A DNA stretch of 64,000 nucleotides from Amycolatopsis sp. FDAARGOS 1241 (lineage in GTDB: Bacteria > Actinomycetota > Actinomycetes > Mycobacteriales > Pseudonocardiaceae), in contig NZ_CP069526.1 of the NCBI RefSeq assembly GCF_016889705.1, positions 620,001 to 684,000 on the forward strand, read 5' to 3'. Made by a program: the position numbers and the translations under genes. The number at the start of each line of letters is the position of its first letter. The stretch's first letter is position 1. The notes beneath the pieces are model-generated. The model was not told the origin of the DNA and ran no database searches. It was given only the letters and a program-made list of their open reading frames with translations. This document shows positions 19,887 through 30,179 of the stretch, piece after piece.

Positions 19887-20731
19887 TCCTTGACAGCGGC
19901 CGTAGCGGCTTCAGCCGTGACGGTCTTCTTCTTGGTGGGCTTGAGGAACAGCGGCAGCACGATGACGACGTACGCGACCCAGGCAGTCGCCTGCAACACG
20001 GTGGTCTGCTGCGAGTAGTTGAAGATGCCCTTGAGCAGCGCGCCGTACCACGAGGTCTCCGGCAGCGCGCTCGACGCGTCGAACGCGAGCGTGGTCAGGC
20101 CCGGCAGGAACTGCGCCTCCTGCAGGTCGTGCAGGCCGTAGCCGAGCACGCCGGCGGCGACGAACACCAGCAGTACACCGGTGACGGTGAAGAACTTCGC
20201 GAGGTTGAACCGCACGGCGCCGCGGTAGAGCAGGTACGCGATCACGACCGCGGCCGCGATGCCCACCACGAACCCGATGAGCGGCTGGATCGTGTCCGAC
20301 TGCGCGGTCTGCACGGCGGAGTAGAAGAACACGGCCGTCTCGAGACCTTCGCGGCCGACGGCGAGGAACGACAGCAGCAGTACGGCAGCGGGGCCGACCT
20401 TGAGCGCGTCCTCCATTTTGCCGCGCAGCTCCGCCGCGATGTGGCGCGACGCCTTGCGCATCCAGAAGATCATCGCCGTCACGAACCCGACCGCGACGAT
20501 CGAGAGGCTGCCGCCGAGCAGCTCCTGGTGCTCGAAGCTCAGCTGCGCCGTGCTGTAGGTCAGGATCGCGCCGACGGCCACCGACAGCAGCACCGCCGCG
20601 CCGACGCCGGGCCACACGAACTTCAGCGCGGGGCGGCGATCTGTCTTCACGAGGAACGCGACCAGGATGCTGACGACAAGGGCCGCCTCGAGACCTTCGC
20701 GCAACCCGATGAGCGCGCTCGAAAACACCAC
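19883..20731 (-). CDS. efeU: Iron permease EfeU (FTR1 family)
   Basis: A 282-residue membrane permease with two REGLE iron-binding motifs (LREGLEAALVV in helix 1 and GREGLETAVFF in helix 4), characteristic of the OFeT/FTR1 family, and about seven membrane segments. I chose GTG 20731, which follows AAGGAGG by 8 bases; the longer frame to 20833 has no membrane or family features before VVFSSALIGLREG. First gene of efeUOB, preceded by two iron boxes, so it is probably repressed by an IdeR/DmdR-type regulator when iron is plentiful. Confidence 0.95.
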   Translation of the reverse strand: MVFSSALIGLREGLEAALVVSILVAFLVKTDRRPALKFVWPGVGAAVLLSVAVGAILTYSTAQLSFEHQELLGGSLSIVAVGFVTAMIFWMRKASRHIAAELRGKMEDALKVGPAAVLLLSFLAVGREGLETAVFFYSAVQTAQSDTIQPLIGFVVGIAAAVVIAYLLYRGAVRFNLAKFFTVTGVLLVFVAAGVLGYGLHDLQEAQFLPGLTTLAFDASSALPETSWYGALLKGIFNYSQQTTVLQATAWVAYVVIVLPLFLKPTKKKTVTAEAATAAVKE

Positions 20732-20768
20732 TGCTCCGACCTCCTTGGCGTACCCGGACGAGATGTTT

Positions 20769-20787
20769 TTAGGTAAGCCTTGCCTGT
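20769..20787. promoter_or_regulatory. Iron box 1 upstream of efeU
   Basis: TTAGGTAAGCCTTGCCTGT matches 13 of 19 positions of the IdeR/DmdR consensus TTAGGTTAGGCTAACCTAA. It ends about 38 bases upstream of the efeU start codon, a position where bound repressor would block transcription. Confidence 0.7.
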
Positions 20788-20852
20788 AAGTCCAGAGGAG
20801 CGTACGCCTGCGCGTGCGCGATGATCCGGGCAAAACGGACTGGATGCCGGAG

Positions 20853-20871
20853 TTAGGTTAGGGTAACCGCA
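20853..20871. promoter_or_regulatory. Iron box 2 upstream of efeU
   Basis: TTAGGTTAGGGTAACCGCA matches 16 of 19 positions of the IdeR/DmdR consensus, the better of the two sites. It lies 84 bases further upstream than box 1 in the 323-base gap between efeU and the divergent LpqU-like gene, so it could serve efeU or both directions. Confidence 0.8.
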
Positions 20872-21054
20872 GGTCAGGGCGGTGAACGGCGGCTCGATAA
20901 CAAATTGTGTGACGTCGGCTGCTCGGGCTGCTGAGTTAACTGTCCGCTTGCCTTTCACCTGGCCGAGCGGGCGACGCGCGTTCGCTTGGTGCTGCCGCGG
21001 ATCGTGATCACCCGATCCGGCGTCACGCCGGAGAGGGAGAAGTAGCCTGTCCGC

Positions 21055-21837
21055 GTGGCCGATACCACTCAGGCGTCTCCGCCTCGTCGTTACGTCAGCC
21101 GGATCGCGTTGTCGCTGGGGCTGGTGCTCACGGGGATCGTGCTGGTGGTAACGATCGGGGTGCGCAATCCCGATCCGGCTCCGGCGGTGCCCGCCGCGCC
21201 GGCGGCCACGTCGTTCTCGGTGCAGCCACAGCGGCCGCAGGCCGGGGCGCAGGCGCCCCGCGCCGGGCTGGCCGCGCCGCCCGACCGGCCGACGGAGTCG
21301 GACCAGGCCGAACTCGACGCGTGGGCCACGCGCGTCGCGGGCAAGACCGCGCTGTCCGCACGGGTGCTGGCCGCGTACGGGCGCGCGGAGATGTGGATGC
21401 GGCGCCAGAAGCCGGCGTGCCACCTGTCGTGGTCGACGTTGGCCGGGATCGGGCACCAGTCGTCGCCGTCGCTCGCCGTCGGCGCGAGCGGAGTGGTCAC
21501 GCCGGCGATCGTGAGCGGTCCCGTCGGCCCGGACACCGACGCGGGCAAGCTCGACGGCGACCGCAAGGCCGACCACGAGCTGGGCCCGCTGCGCTTCCAG
21601 CCGGCCGCGTGGGAGAAGTACGCCGAGCGCGCCAACGGCGACGGCAAACCCGCCGACCCGCAGAACGTCGACGACGCCGCCTTCACCGCCGCCCGCTACC
21701 TCTGCTCGGGCGGCGACGACCTCGGCACGCCCGAGGGCTGGTGGCGGGCGATGCTCTTCTACAACGCGTCCGTCGACTACGTGCAGTCGGTGTTCTCCGC
21801 CGCCGATTCCTACGCGGCGGCCAGCGTGGCGGCGTAG
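21055..21837 (+). CDS. LpqU-like lytic transglycosylase homologue without catalytic glutamate
   Basis: A 260-residue protein with one N-terminal membrane anchor (IALSLGLVLTGIVLVVTIG, about 16-35), a Pro/Ala/Gln linker and a SLT/MltB-like domain from about residue 120. It matches the second transglycosylase of this window (26859) segment by segment: CHLSW/CHIDW, ARYLCSGG, GDGKPADPQN/GDGEANPEN. The active-site motif G-x-x-E-S is G-H-Q-S-S here (Ser136 in place of Glu) and GPAQFIP is GPLRFQP. By synteny it is the LpqU homologue next to eno. Likely a pseudoenzyme that binds peptidoglycan or a partner; function not shown. Confidence 0.85.
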   Translation: MADTTQASPPRRYVSRIALSLGLVLTGIVLVVTIGVRNPDPAPAVPAAPAATSFSVQPQRPQAGAQAPRAGLAAPPDRPTESDQAELDAWATRVAGKTALSARVLAAYGRAEMWMRRQKPACHLSWSTLAGIGHQSSPSLAVGASGVVTPAIVSGPVGPDTDAGKLDGDRKADHELGPLRFQPAAWEKYAERANGDGKPADPQNVDDAAFTAARYLCSGGDDLGTPEGWWRAMLFYNASVDYVQSVFSAADSYAAASVAA

Positions 21838-21879
21838 CGGATCGAAGGTTGTGGTTCGCCGGATCACCCGCACGATCCA

Positions 21880-22620
21880 CGTTGGCTGGCATTGCTTCGT
21901 CTCGGGTTGCCCCCACTGGCGTGAGGCGCAGTGCGGTCGGCTTGGAGTATCCCTTCGAGCTGCTCGGCGACCGTCTTTCGTTGCTGGAGGACGGTTTTGA
22001 CGCTGTCGGCCAGGCGTGAGAGCACGGAGTCTGCGGCGGCGGTGCCCGGGACGGTGACGGTCTGCTGGTCGAGCGCGCTCGTGATCGCCTCGACCAGCTG
22101 CTCGCCCATGCGGGGTGCGTGGATCTTGGCGATCGCGGTGAGCTGGCGGCGGCCGGTCTTGGCGATGCCGGCGGGGCCGCCGCAGCGGGAGAGGATTTCC
22201 AGCACGGCCGGGTGGCTGATCTTTGAGCCGATGGCCCGTTCCAGCGCGGGGTGGGTGCCGGTGAGCACGCCGCGGATGCGGTTGGCGATCCGGTTGGCCT
22301 CATCGGCCAGATCGTCGTCGAGCCCGGCCAGCACGTCCAGCTCGGCCAAGGCCGCGTCGCCGACGTCGACCGGGCGCAGCGTGTGGGCCAGGGAGCGGGC
22401 GGCGTCGGCGACGGGTGAACGCGTTCCGGGCATCGGTCTTCGCGCGGCCGGGTAGAGATGGGCGATGCGGCGCATGGCCAGTCCGGGCAGATACGCCCCC
22501 TGGTTCCCGCTCGCGTGGGCGACCGCGACCGGCGACGCCCCGATCGTCGCCGGCTGGTCCACCACGATGCCACCGGGCCCGGTGCCGCCACGCCCGGACC
22601 ATGCGTTCGACTGGGGGCGC
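21880..22620 (-). pseudogene. IS110-family transposase relic
   Basis: The minus strand reads VDQPATIGASPVAVAHASG, AYLPGLAMRRIAHLYP, VADAARSLAHTLRPVDVGD, LDDDLADEANRIANRIRG and ILSRCGGPAGIAKTGRRQL, the N-terminal DEDD region of IS110-type transposases. Between HLYP and VADAAR about 15 residues are read in a shifted frame; the neighbouring frame supplies GRAKTDARNAFT, so two compensating single-base changes have scrambled the segment. The first ~50 residues and the whole C-terminal Ser-containing domain are missing. No terminal repeats are visible. Inactive remnant. Confidence 0.75.
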
Positions 22621-22814
22621 TAGTCATGCGGTGTCTGGTGACCACAACTCTCTGGGGGGCGCCACGAGAAAGAGGCTATTCGCTTCCAGTCTGTCGAGGT
22701 CAGAGCCCCGGAAACCGGGTTCGCGGAATCGGTGGACAACAGCGTGGCAAGAGGCCCGGCTGTGGTGGATCAAGGCGCGTGGTGGCGTCCGCCGACGATC
22801 GGTGTGGCCGCGGG
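22621..22814. other. No supported gene
   Basis: Between the IS110 relic and the small membrane protein gene I see no convincing start codon with a ribosome-binding site. A minus-strand stretch reads RFREPGFRGSDLDRLEANSL, which might be the tail of a decayed gene, but I cannot assign it. Confidence 0.4.
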
Positions 22815-22982
22815 TCAGTGCGTCGGCACTGCGGCGCGGCCCCAGGCAGCCGGAGCGGGGCGCGGCGCAGGCTTCGGCTTGACAGGGAAGCGGTCGTTGA
22901 GGTCCACCAGCAGCGGGGCCACCGCGCCCAGCACGAACACCAGTAGTCCGGCCACAGTCCCGATCACAGTCAGCGCGGTCAT
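22815..22982 (-). CDS. Small single-pass membrane protein, 55 residues
   Basis: ATG 22982 is preceded by GAGGAGG with about 6 bases spacing. The 55-residue product starts MTALTVIGTVAGLLVFVLG, one clear hydrophobic helix (about residues 4-25), followed by LLVDLNDRFPVKPKPAPRP and a short Pro/Ala tail. The strong ribosome-binding site and clean membrane helix argue for a real gene. There are no partners in the same operon (an IS relic on one side, the TPR gene 154 bases away on the other). Function unknown. Confidence 0.6.
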   Translation of the reverse strand: MTALTVIGTVAGLLVFVLGAVAPLLVDLNDRFPVKPKPAPRPAPAAWGRAAVPTH

Positions 22983-23135
22983 TTCGGCCTCCTCGAAGTC
23001 GATCTCTGCGATGACTCAAGGTTCGCGCGTCGAGGGGGTCGAAGGGATCAGCCGTGCGGCCGGGCAGCGCCGCCGGATGGCCAGAGCCGCGCGAGGCCCA
23101 CCAGGCCCCACGAGCCGGGGCAAACCGGGCAGAGC

Positions 23136-23534
23136 TCAGTTGTCCCGCAAGGTGATCCGGGCCCTGACCTCGCTGATCGCCTCCAGGTACTCCGGCACGG
23201 GGTTCATGGCCGACGCCATGCGCAGCTGCGCGAGCGCCTCGGCCAACCGGCCGAGGCGCTGGAGGGTCCGTCCGAGGACGAAGCGCGCGTAGTGATCCGT
23301 CGGATCGAGCTCGAGGACCCGGGTGAACGCGCGTTCGGCGCGGCGGAGCTGTGCGGAGTGGAAGTAGGCGCGGCCGAGCAGGAGCTGCACGCTCGGTTTG
23401 TCGTCGTCGAGCAGGGGCTGGAGGGCCTTGAGCGCGTCGAGTGGTCGGTGGCGTTCGACCAGATGCTCCGCCTGGCGGAAGGCTCGAAAACGGTCTTCGC
23501 CGGTGGGCTCCGGTGCTGCTGCGGCGTCCGTCAT
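23136..23534 (-). CDS. TPR-repeat protein
   Basis: A 132-residue soluble protein made almost entirely of tetratricopeptide helices: ALKALQPLLDDDKPSVQLLL, LGRAYFHSAQLRRAERAFTRVLELDPTDHYARF and LGRTLQRLGRLAEALAQLRMA each show the G/A-Y/F-A-L-P spacing. Start ATG 23534; GTG 23540 is an alternative. TPR proteins bind other proteins; the partner is not indicated by the neighbours. It is divergent from the VOC-family gene, with 72 bases between them. Confidence 0.88.
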   Translation of the reverse strand: MTDAAAAPEPTGEDRFRAFRQAEHLVERHRPLDALKALQPLLDDDKPSVQLLLGRAYFHSAQLRRAERAFTRVLELDPTDHYARFVLGRTLQRLGRLAEALAQLRMASAMNPVPEYLEAISEVRARITLRDN

Positions 23535-23606
23535 GGTCACTCCGACGATACCGCTGACGAGGGGGTAGCACGAGGCGGCGGACGGGTCGTGGTGGACTGT
23601 CCTGCC

Positions 23607-25453
<1,847 letters not shown>

Positions 25454-25460
25454 GGGTTTG

Positions 25461-26051
25461 ATGGCCGACCGGGGGAGGGCGCGCAGCCGCCGCGGCGGCA
25501 CCGGCGCCGGGTCCGCGCGGACCCGGCGCTCCGGCTCGGAGGGCGGCGGGGCCACGCGCACCCGCCGCCCGGCGTCGGCGCGTCGCCGTTCATCTGCCGC
25601 CGCGGCTGCCGGTGGGGAGACGACGCGGGCCCGTCTGCGCCGCGGGCTCGCGGCCAAGCGGGCTTCCGGCGCGGCCAAGGTCCTCGGCATGTCGACCACC
25701 CGGCGCGCCGCCGTGGTGGCGATCGTCGTGTGCGCGCTGGCGTTCACCGTCGCGGTTCCGCTGCGGACCTACCTGAGCCAGCGCTCGGAGGTCCGCGAGC
25801 AGGAAGCGCAGCAGGCCCAGCTCCAGGCCCAGGTCGGCGAGCTGCGCGCGAAGAAAGCCAAGCTCAGCGATCCGGCGGAGATCGAGGCGGAGGCCCGTCG
25901 CCGGCTGCGGTACGTGAAGCCGGGTGAGGTGCCTTACATGGTGCAGCTGCCGGAGGACCAGCCTGCCGCGCCGGCGCCTGCGGCCGGACCGGCGTCGGTT
26001 CCGCAGGGGTCTTGGTACGACAAGCTGTGGGATCAGGTTTCCGGCGGGTGA
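25461..26051 (+). CDS. ftsB: FtsB/DivIC-type septum formation initiator
   Basis: A 196-residue cell-division protein: a basic Arg/Ala/Gly-rich cytoplasmic N-terminus of about 75 residues, one membrane helix (AAVVAIVVCALAFTVAVPL), then an extracytoplasmic coiled coil (YLSQRSEVREQEAQQAQLQAQ...) and the conserved DPAEIEAEARRRLRYVKPGE motif. FtsB/DivIC pairs with FtsL and FtsQ at the division septum. It lies just downstream of eno, as in mycobacteria. TTG 25458 would add one residue. Confidence 0.93.
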   Translation: MADRGRARSRRGGTGAGSARTRRSGSEGGGATRTRRPASARRRSSAAAAAGGETTRARLRRGLAAKRASGAAKVLGMSTTRRAAVVAIVVCALAFTVAVPLRTYLSQRSEVREQEAQQAQLQAQVGELRAKKAKLSDPAEIEAEARRRLRYVKPGEVPYMVQLPEDQPAAPAPAAGPASVPQGSWYDKLWDQVSGG

Positions 26052-26183
26052 GTCCACCGGCGCGGGGTCGCGCGGAGGCCTCGGCGCGAGGGTTGTCCAC
26101 AGGGGAGCCGAGTTGTGGACAAGTCGGGGGTGGAGGCGGAGGGCGAGCGAGGCGCGGCCGTCGGCGGCATTAGCCTGGACGTC

Positions 26184-26699
26184 GTGAACAGCAGCAACAG
26201 CAGCACCCGCTTCGAGCCGGTCAGCGAGGCCGATCGGGAGATCATCGCGGAGCAGCTCGGGCGGCCGCCCCGTGCCTTGCGGGCCGTGGCGGCGCGGTGT
26301 CCGAGCGGGCACCCGTCGGTGGTGCAGACGAGTCCGCGCCTGGAGAACGGCACCCCGTTCCCCACGCTCTACTACCTGACGTGCCCGCGGCTGACGTCGC
26401 TCGTCGGCACGCTCGAGGCGTCCGGGATCATGAAGGAGATGACCGCGCGGCTCGAGACGGATCCCGAGCTCGCCGCGGCGTACCAGCACACGCACGAGAC
26501 CTATCTGGCCGAGCGCGACGCCATCGAGTCCCTCGGCACGCAAGTCACCGCGGGCGGCATGCCGGGGCGCGTGAAGTGCCTCCACGTCCACCTCGCCCAC
26601 ACCCTCGCGGCCGGCCCCGGCGTCAACCCCTTCGGCGACGAGACCCTCGAATGGGTCCGCGCCCAAGGCTGGCCGTCGGGCGACTGCGCGGCCGGGTAA
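26184..26699 (+). CDS. DUF501 protein
   Basis: A 171-residue protein with the DUF501 pattern: IIAEQLGRPPRALRAVAARCPSGHPSVVQTSPRLENGTPFPTLYYLTCP, then LVGTLEASGIMKEM and GRVKCLHVHLAHTLAAGPGVNPFGD. The conserved CxxGxP and KCLHxHxAHxLA motifs look like a metal or nucleotide site but no activity is established. GTG 26184 is the likely start; an upstream GTG at 26115 would add a poorly conserved 23 residues. Always found between ftsB and ppx in actinobacteria; here ppx is 4 kb further on. Confidence 0.93.
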   Translation: MNSSNSSTRFEPVSEADREIIAEQLGRPPRALRAVAARCPSGHPSVVQTSPRLENGTPFPTLYYLTCPRLTSLVGTLEASGIMKEMTARLETDPELAAAYQHTHETYLAERDAIESLGTQVTAGGMPGRVKCLHVHLAHTLAAGPGVNPFGDETLEWVRAQGWPSGDCAAG

Positions 26700-26858
26700 C
26701 ACGACAGTCCTGTACGCAGATAGTCCGCACAGGCGGGCAGTTACTGCATCTATGGGTTCCCCTACGGGTGTTCCGCCGCCAAGCTGAGTACGGCATCTTC
26801 ACACGACGTGAGCAACGATCGGGGCCACCACCGGGCGACCCCGAGGAGGGTTCGGAGC

Positions 26859-29800
26859 ATGCGGGCGCCACGCGGACTCGGGCATTTCGCTCGCAAGCGC
26901 CGCACAGCCACCCATCCCGAACGTGAAGCGACTCCGCCGCAGGACTCGAACCCGGCAGGCGGCAACGCACCCGAGCCCGATGGTCCGGACGACGAACCCG
27001 ACGCCCCGAGCGGCGAAAGGCTGAGCGTGCCCGAAGCCGAAAGTGCCGGTGCCGCAAGCGAAGCCGGTGACGCGGCGACTGGTGGTCCTGACGGAGTCGG
27101 CGCCTCGGCCGGCGAGGTCGCGGACGAGGTCGGCGAAGCCGGGGACGCGGCGATCGTTGATTCCGCCGGTGCCGGCGGCTCGGCCGGCGAGAGGTTGGGC
27201 GAGGTCTCGGACGCCGACGATGCAGATGAAGCCGAAGGCGCGGCGCCTGATGTTTCCGGCGGAGTTGGCGAGGCGGTGGGCGAAGTCGCGGAGGCCGGCG
27301 TGGTAAGCGACGGCGCGGAACCGGCAATCGACGGTTCCGGTGGAGCTGGCGCCTCGGTTGGCGAAGGCTCGATCGAGGTCGCGGAGGCCGACGATCGCGG
27401 GCGCGGCGGTGCCGGAGCTGCGCTCGCCGATGGCGAGGCCGCGGATGAGACGAGGCCCGTTGACGTCGCGATCAACGACAACCCGAGCGACTTGCGCGAA
27501 GGGGCGGTCGACGCCGATCGTTCGGGTAGCTCGCTTGAGCCCGCGAAGGTCGATGGCCCGGCTGCGGCAGTCGGCGGCGCCGAGGTTGCCGAAGACCCGG
27601 GTGACTTGCGGGTGGCGGTGGCCGAAGGTGGCGCGGCCGAAGTCGCGGAGGCTGGCAGCGCAGGCGGGATCGCCGGCGCCGTTGGGGCGGAGAAGTCTGA
27701 CACCGCAGAGGGCGAGTCACCTTCGACCGAAGCCGCAGCGGCCGACGCAGTAGCGGACAAGGCTTCAGAGCCCGAGGCAGCGCCGACCGAAGTCGCGGAG
27801 ACCAAAGTCGTAGAGCACGAGTCTGCGGCGACCGAAGCCTCGGAGGATAAAGCCGCCGAGGCCCAGGCACCGCCGATCGAGGCCGCGGAGACCGAGACCG
27901 GGGAGACCGAGGTCGCGGAGACCGAGACCGGGGAGACCGAAGCCCCGGAGGGCAAAGCTGCGGAGACCGAGACCGGGGAGACCGAGGTCGCGGAGACCGA
28001 GACCGGGGAGACCGAAGCCCCGGAGGGCAAAGCTGCGGAGCCCGAGGCGGCGCCGACCGAAGTCGCGGAGACCGAGCCCGGGGAGACCGAGGTCGCGGAG
28101 ACCGAGACCGGGGAGACCGAAGCCCCGGAGGACAAAGCTGCGGAGCCCGAGGCGGCGCCGACCGAAGTCGCGGAGACCGAGCCCGGGGAGACCGAGGTCG
28201 CGGAGACCGAGACCGGGGAGACCGAAGCCCCGGAGGACAAAGCTGCGGAGCCCGAGGCGGCGCCGACCGAAGTCGCGGAGACCGAGCCCGCGGAGACCGA
28301 AGCCGTGCCGACCGAGGTAGCGGAGACCGAAGTCGCGCAGCCCGAGGCAGCGCCGACCGAAGTCGCGGAGCCCGCGGCGGCGCCGACCGAAGTTGCGAAG
28401 ACCGAAGCCGCGGAAATCGAGGTCGCGGAGATCGAGACCGGGGAGACCGAAGCCGCGGGGGACAAAGCTGCGGAGCCCGGAGCGGCGCCGACTGAAGTCG
28501 CGGAAATCGAAGCCGCGGAGACCGAGATCGGGGAGACCGAGGCAGCGCCGACCGAAGCCGCGGACGCCGGGGCGGCAGCCGTCGGAGCCGGGGCGGTCGG
28601 AGCCGTCGCCGGCGGCAGGGGTGAGGCGGCCCAAGGCGGCGATCAAGCCGCGCACGAAGGCGCCGAAGCCGGGCAGAGACCCGGGCTGACCCGGCCACCC
28701 CGCCGTAACGCTCGGCGGGTCAAGGTGGCGGCGAGAAAGGCGCGCTACCGCGGACGAAGACTCACGTCGCGACACCGCACCGTCGTGGCTGTCGCGGCTG
28801 GGGTTCTCGCCGTGGTGCCGGCGGTGGCGGGGGCGACGGCGGTGGCGGCGTGGGCGGGGGCGCTCCCCACGAGCCACACCCGCGACGTCGCGCTCGAGCA
28901 GGGGTACGACCCGCAGGATCCGCAGGTCGAGAAGGTCGCGGTGGACGGGAGCCTGCCGCAGTCGCCGGTGCCGTTGCCGTTGCCCGCGTACGAGTTGCCG
29001 AACGGGCCGTTGGGGATCCCGACGACGGCGCTGGCCGCGTACCACAACGCGGCGAACATCCTGGCCCACGAGCAGCCGGGCTGCCACATCGACTGGGCGC
29101 TGGTCGCGAGCATCGGGCGGATCGAATCCAACCACGCGCGCGGAGGATACGTGGATGCGGCGGGCACCGCGCTCGAACCGATCCTCGGGCCGGAGCTGAA
29201 CGGCACCGGACCCTACGCGGCCATCCCCGACACCGACGGCGGCACGCTCGACCACGACACCCTCTGGGACCGAGCCGTGGGGCCGGCGCAGTTCATCCCC
29301 GCGACGTGGCGCGAGTACGCGTCCGACGGCAACGGCGACGGCGAAGCCAACCCCGAGAATCTCTTCGACGCCTCGCTCGCGACCGCCCGCTACCTCTGCT
29401 CCGGTGGCCTGGACCTGGCGAACCCCGACCAGCTCCGCACGGCCATCTACCGCTACAACAACTCCGACGTCTACGTGAACACGGTCATCCTCTGGGCCGA
29501 GGCATACCGCAACGGCGTCGCCCCGCTGCCCGACAGCCAGATCCCCGTGGGCGCGCCGAACGCAGCCGCGTTCCCGGCGCCGCCGGCCGTGCCGCCGCCA
29601 CCAGGGCCGGCCACGACGCCGACGACGCCGACGACACCGGCCACACCGGCGCAGACGGTCTTGCCGCCGGGCGGCGGGACGTCCATCCCGCCGGCGACCG
29701 AAACGACCGGTGCCCCGACGAGCACCTCACCGACCTGCGTCAGCGACACGAGCAGCTCGGAAACGACGCCGCCGCCGTCGAGCAGCAGCACCAGCCCGAC

Positions 29801-29906
29801 AACGACCACAAGCCTGCCCCCGTGCGTAGATTCGAGTTCGCCGCTACCACCACCGCCGGGCGACGGCTCGAGTCCTACCCCGACGGGCAACGCCCCGGCC
29901 CCCTGA
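26859..29906 (+). CDS. Lytic transglycosylase with giant Glu/Ala/Thr repeat region
   Basis: ATG 26859 follows GAGGAGGG by 8 bases, so I prefer it to GTG 26808; the product has 1015 residues. Residues 1 to about 620 are an acidic, low-complexity region full of (E-T-E-x-G-E-T-E-V-A) type repeats. A membrane helix (VVAVAAGVLAVVPAVAGATA) follows at about 645-665, then a SLT-like domain (about 735-890) with intact catalytic Glu in IGRIESNHARGG, VGPAQFIPATW and ARYLCSGG, and a Pro/Thr/Ser tail. Thus the catalytic domain is outside the cell and the acidic tract should be cytoplasmic, which is odd for a murein enzyme. Paralogue of the protein at 21055. Confidence 0.85.
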   Translation: MRAPRGLGHFARKRRTATHPEREATPPQDSNPAGGNAPEPDGPDDEPDAPSGERLSVPEAESAGAASEAGDAATGGPDGVGASAGEVADEVGEAGDAAIVDSAGAGGSAGERLGEVSDADDADEAEGAAPDVSGGVGEAVGEVAEAGVVSDGAEPAIDGSGGAGASVGEGSIEVAEADDRGRGGAGAALADGEAADETRPVDVAINDNPSDLREGAVDADRSGSSLEPAKVDGPAAAVGGAEVAEDPGDLRVAVAEGGAAEVAEAGSAGGIAGAVGAEKSDTAEGESPSTEAAAADAVADKASEPEAAPTEVAETKVVEHESAATEASEDKAAEAQAPPIEAAETETGETEVAETETGETEAPEGKAAETETGETEVAETETGETEAPEGKAAEPEAAPTEVAETEPGETEVAETETGETEAPEDKAAEPEAAPTEVAETEPGETEVAETETGETEAPEDKAAEPEAAPTEVAETEPAETEAVPTEVAETEVAQPEAAPTEVAEPAAAPTEVAKTEAAEIEVAEIETGETEAAGDKAAEPGAAPTEVAEIEAAETEIGETEAAPTEAADAGAAAVGAGAVGAVAGGRGEAAQGGDQAAHEGAEAGQRPGLTRPPRRNARRVKVAARKARYRGRRLTSRHRTVVAVAAGVLAVVPAVAGATAVAAWAGALPTSHTRDVALEQGYDPQDPQVEKVAVDGSLPQSPVPLPLPAYELPNGPLGIPTTALAAYHNAANILAHEQPGCHIDWALVASIGRIESNHARGGYVDAAGTALEPILGPELNGTGPYAAIPDTDGGTLDHDTLWDRAVGPAQFIPATWREYASDGNGDGEANPENLFDASLATARYLCSGGLDLANPDQLRTAIYRYNNSDVYVNTVILWAEAYRNGVAPLPDSQIPVGAPNAAAFPAPPAVPPPPGPATTPTTPTTPATPAQTVLPPGGGTSIPPATETTGAPTSTSPTCVSDTSSSETTPPPSSSSTSPTTTTSLPPCVDSSSPLPPPPGDGSSPTPTGNAPAP
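27870..28560 (+). repeat. In-frame tandem repeats coding the Glu-rich region
   Basis: The DNA repeats with GGCAAAGCTG/GACAAAGCTG marks at about 27950, 28025, 28130 and 28235, giving spacings of 75, 105 and 105 bp (25 and 35 codons). Smaller units (accgagaccggggag) repeat inside them. All periods are multiples of three, so copy-number change would alter protein length without a frameshift. Because of the composition, other frames are open on both strands here. Confidence 0.85.
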
Positions 29907-30179
29907 CCTATCCCGACGGCAGCACACCTGCCCGGACCCGCCTCGAAAGATCCCACGTCGCCGCCTTGACCGACCCGCACCGGCAATCCCCGGCACTCAC
30001 TCACCTCGATCGACGGCACACCCTTGACCCTCCTCGGCGGCGACACGCCAGCGCGTTGATCGACTCGGACCAGCAAGACACCACCGCCTGCGCCGATCGG
30101 CAGCACGCCGCCGCGATACACCTGCGCTCCGGCGAGCCGCGACCGGTGGCACGCGAGCGACCGCGCAGACCGGCACGGC

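Noticed and set aside
26762..28465. Long minus-strand frame rich in Ser/Ala/Thr/Val opposite the transglycosylase
   Set aside because: It arises from the same tandem repeats; the plus-strand frame joins a real catalytic domain and has a good ribosome-binding site.
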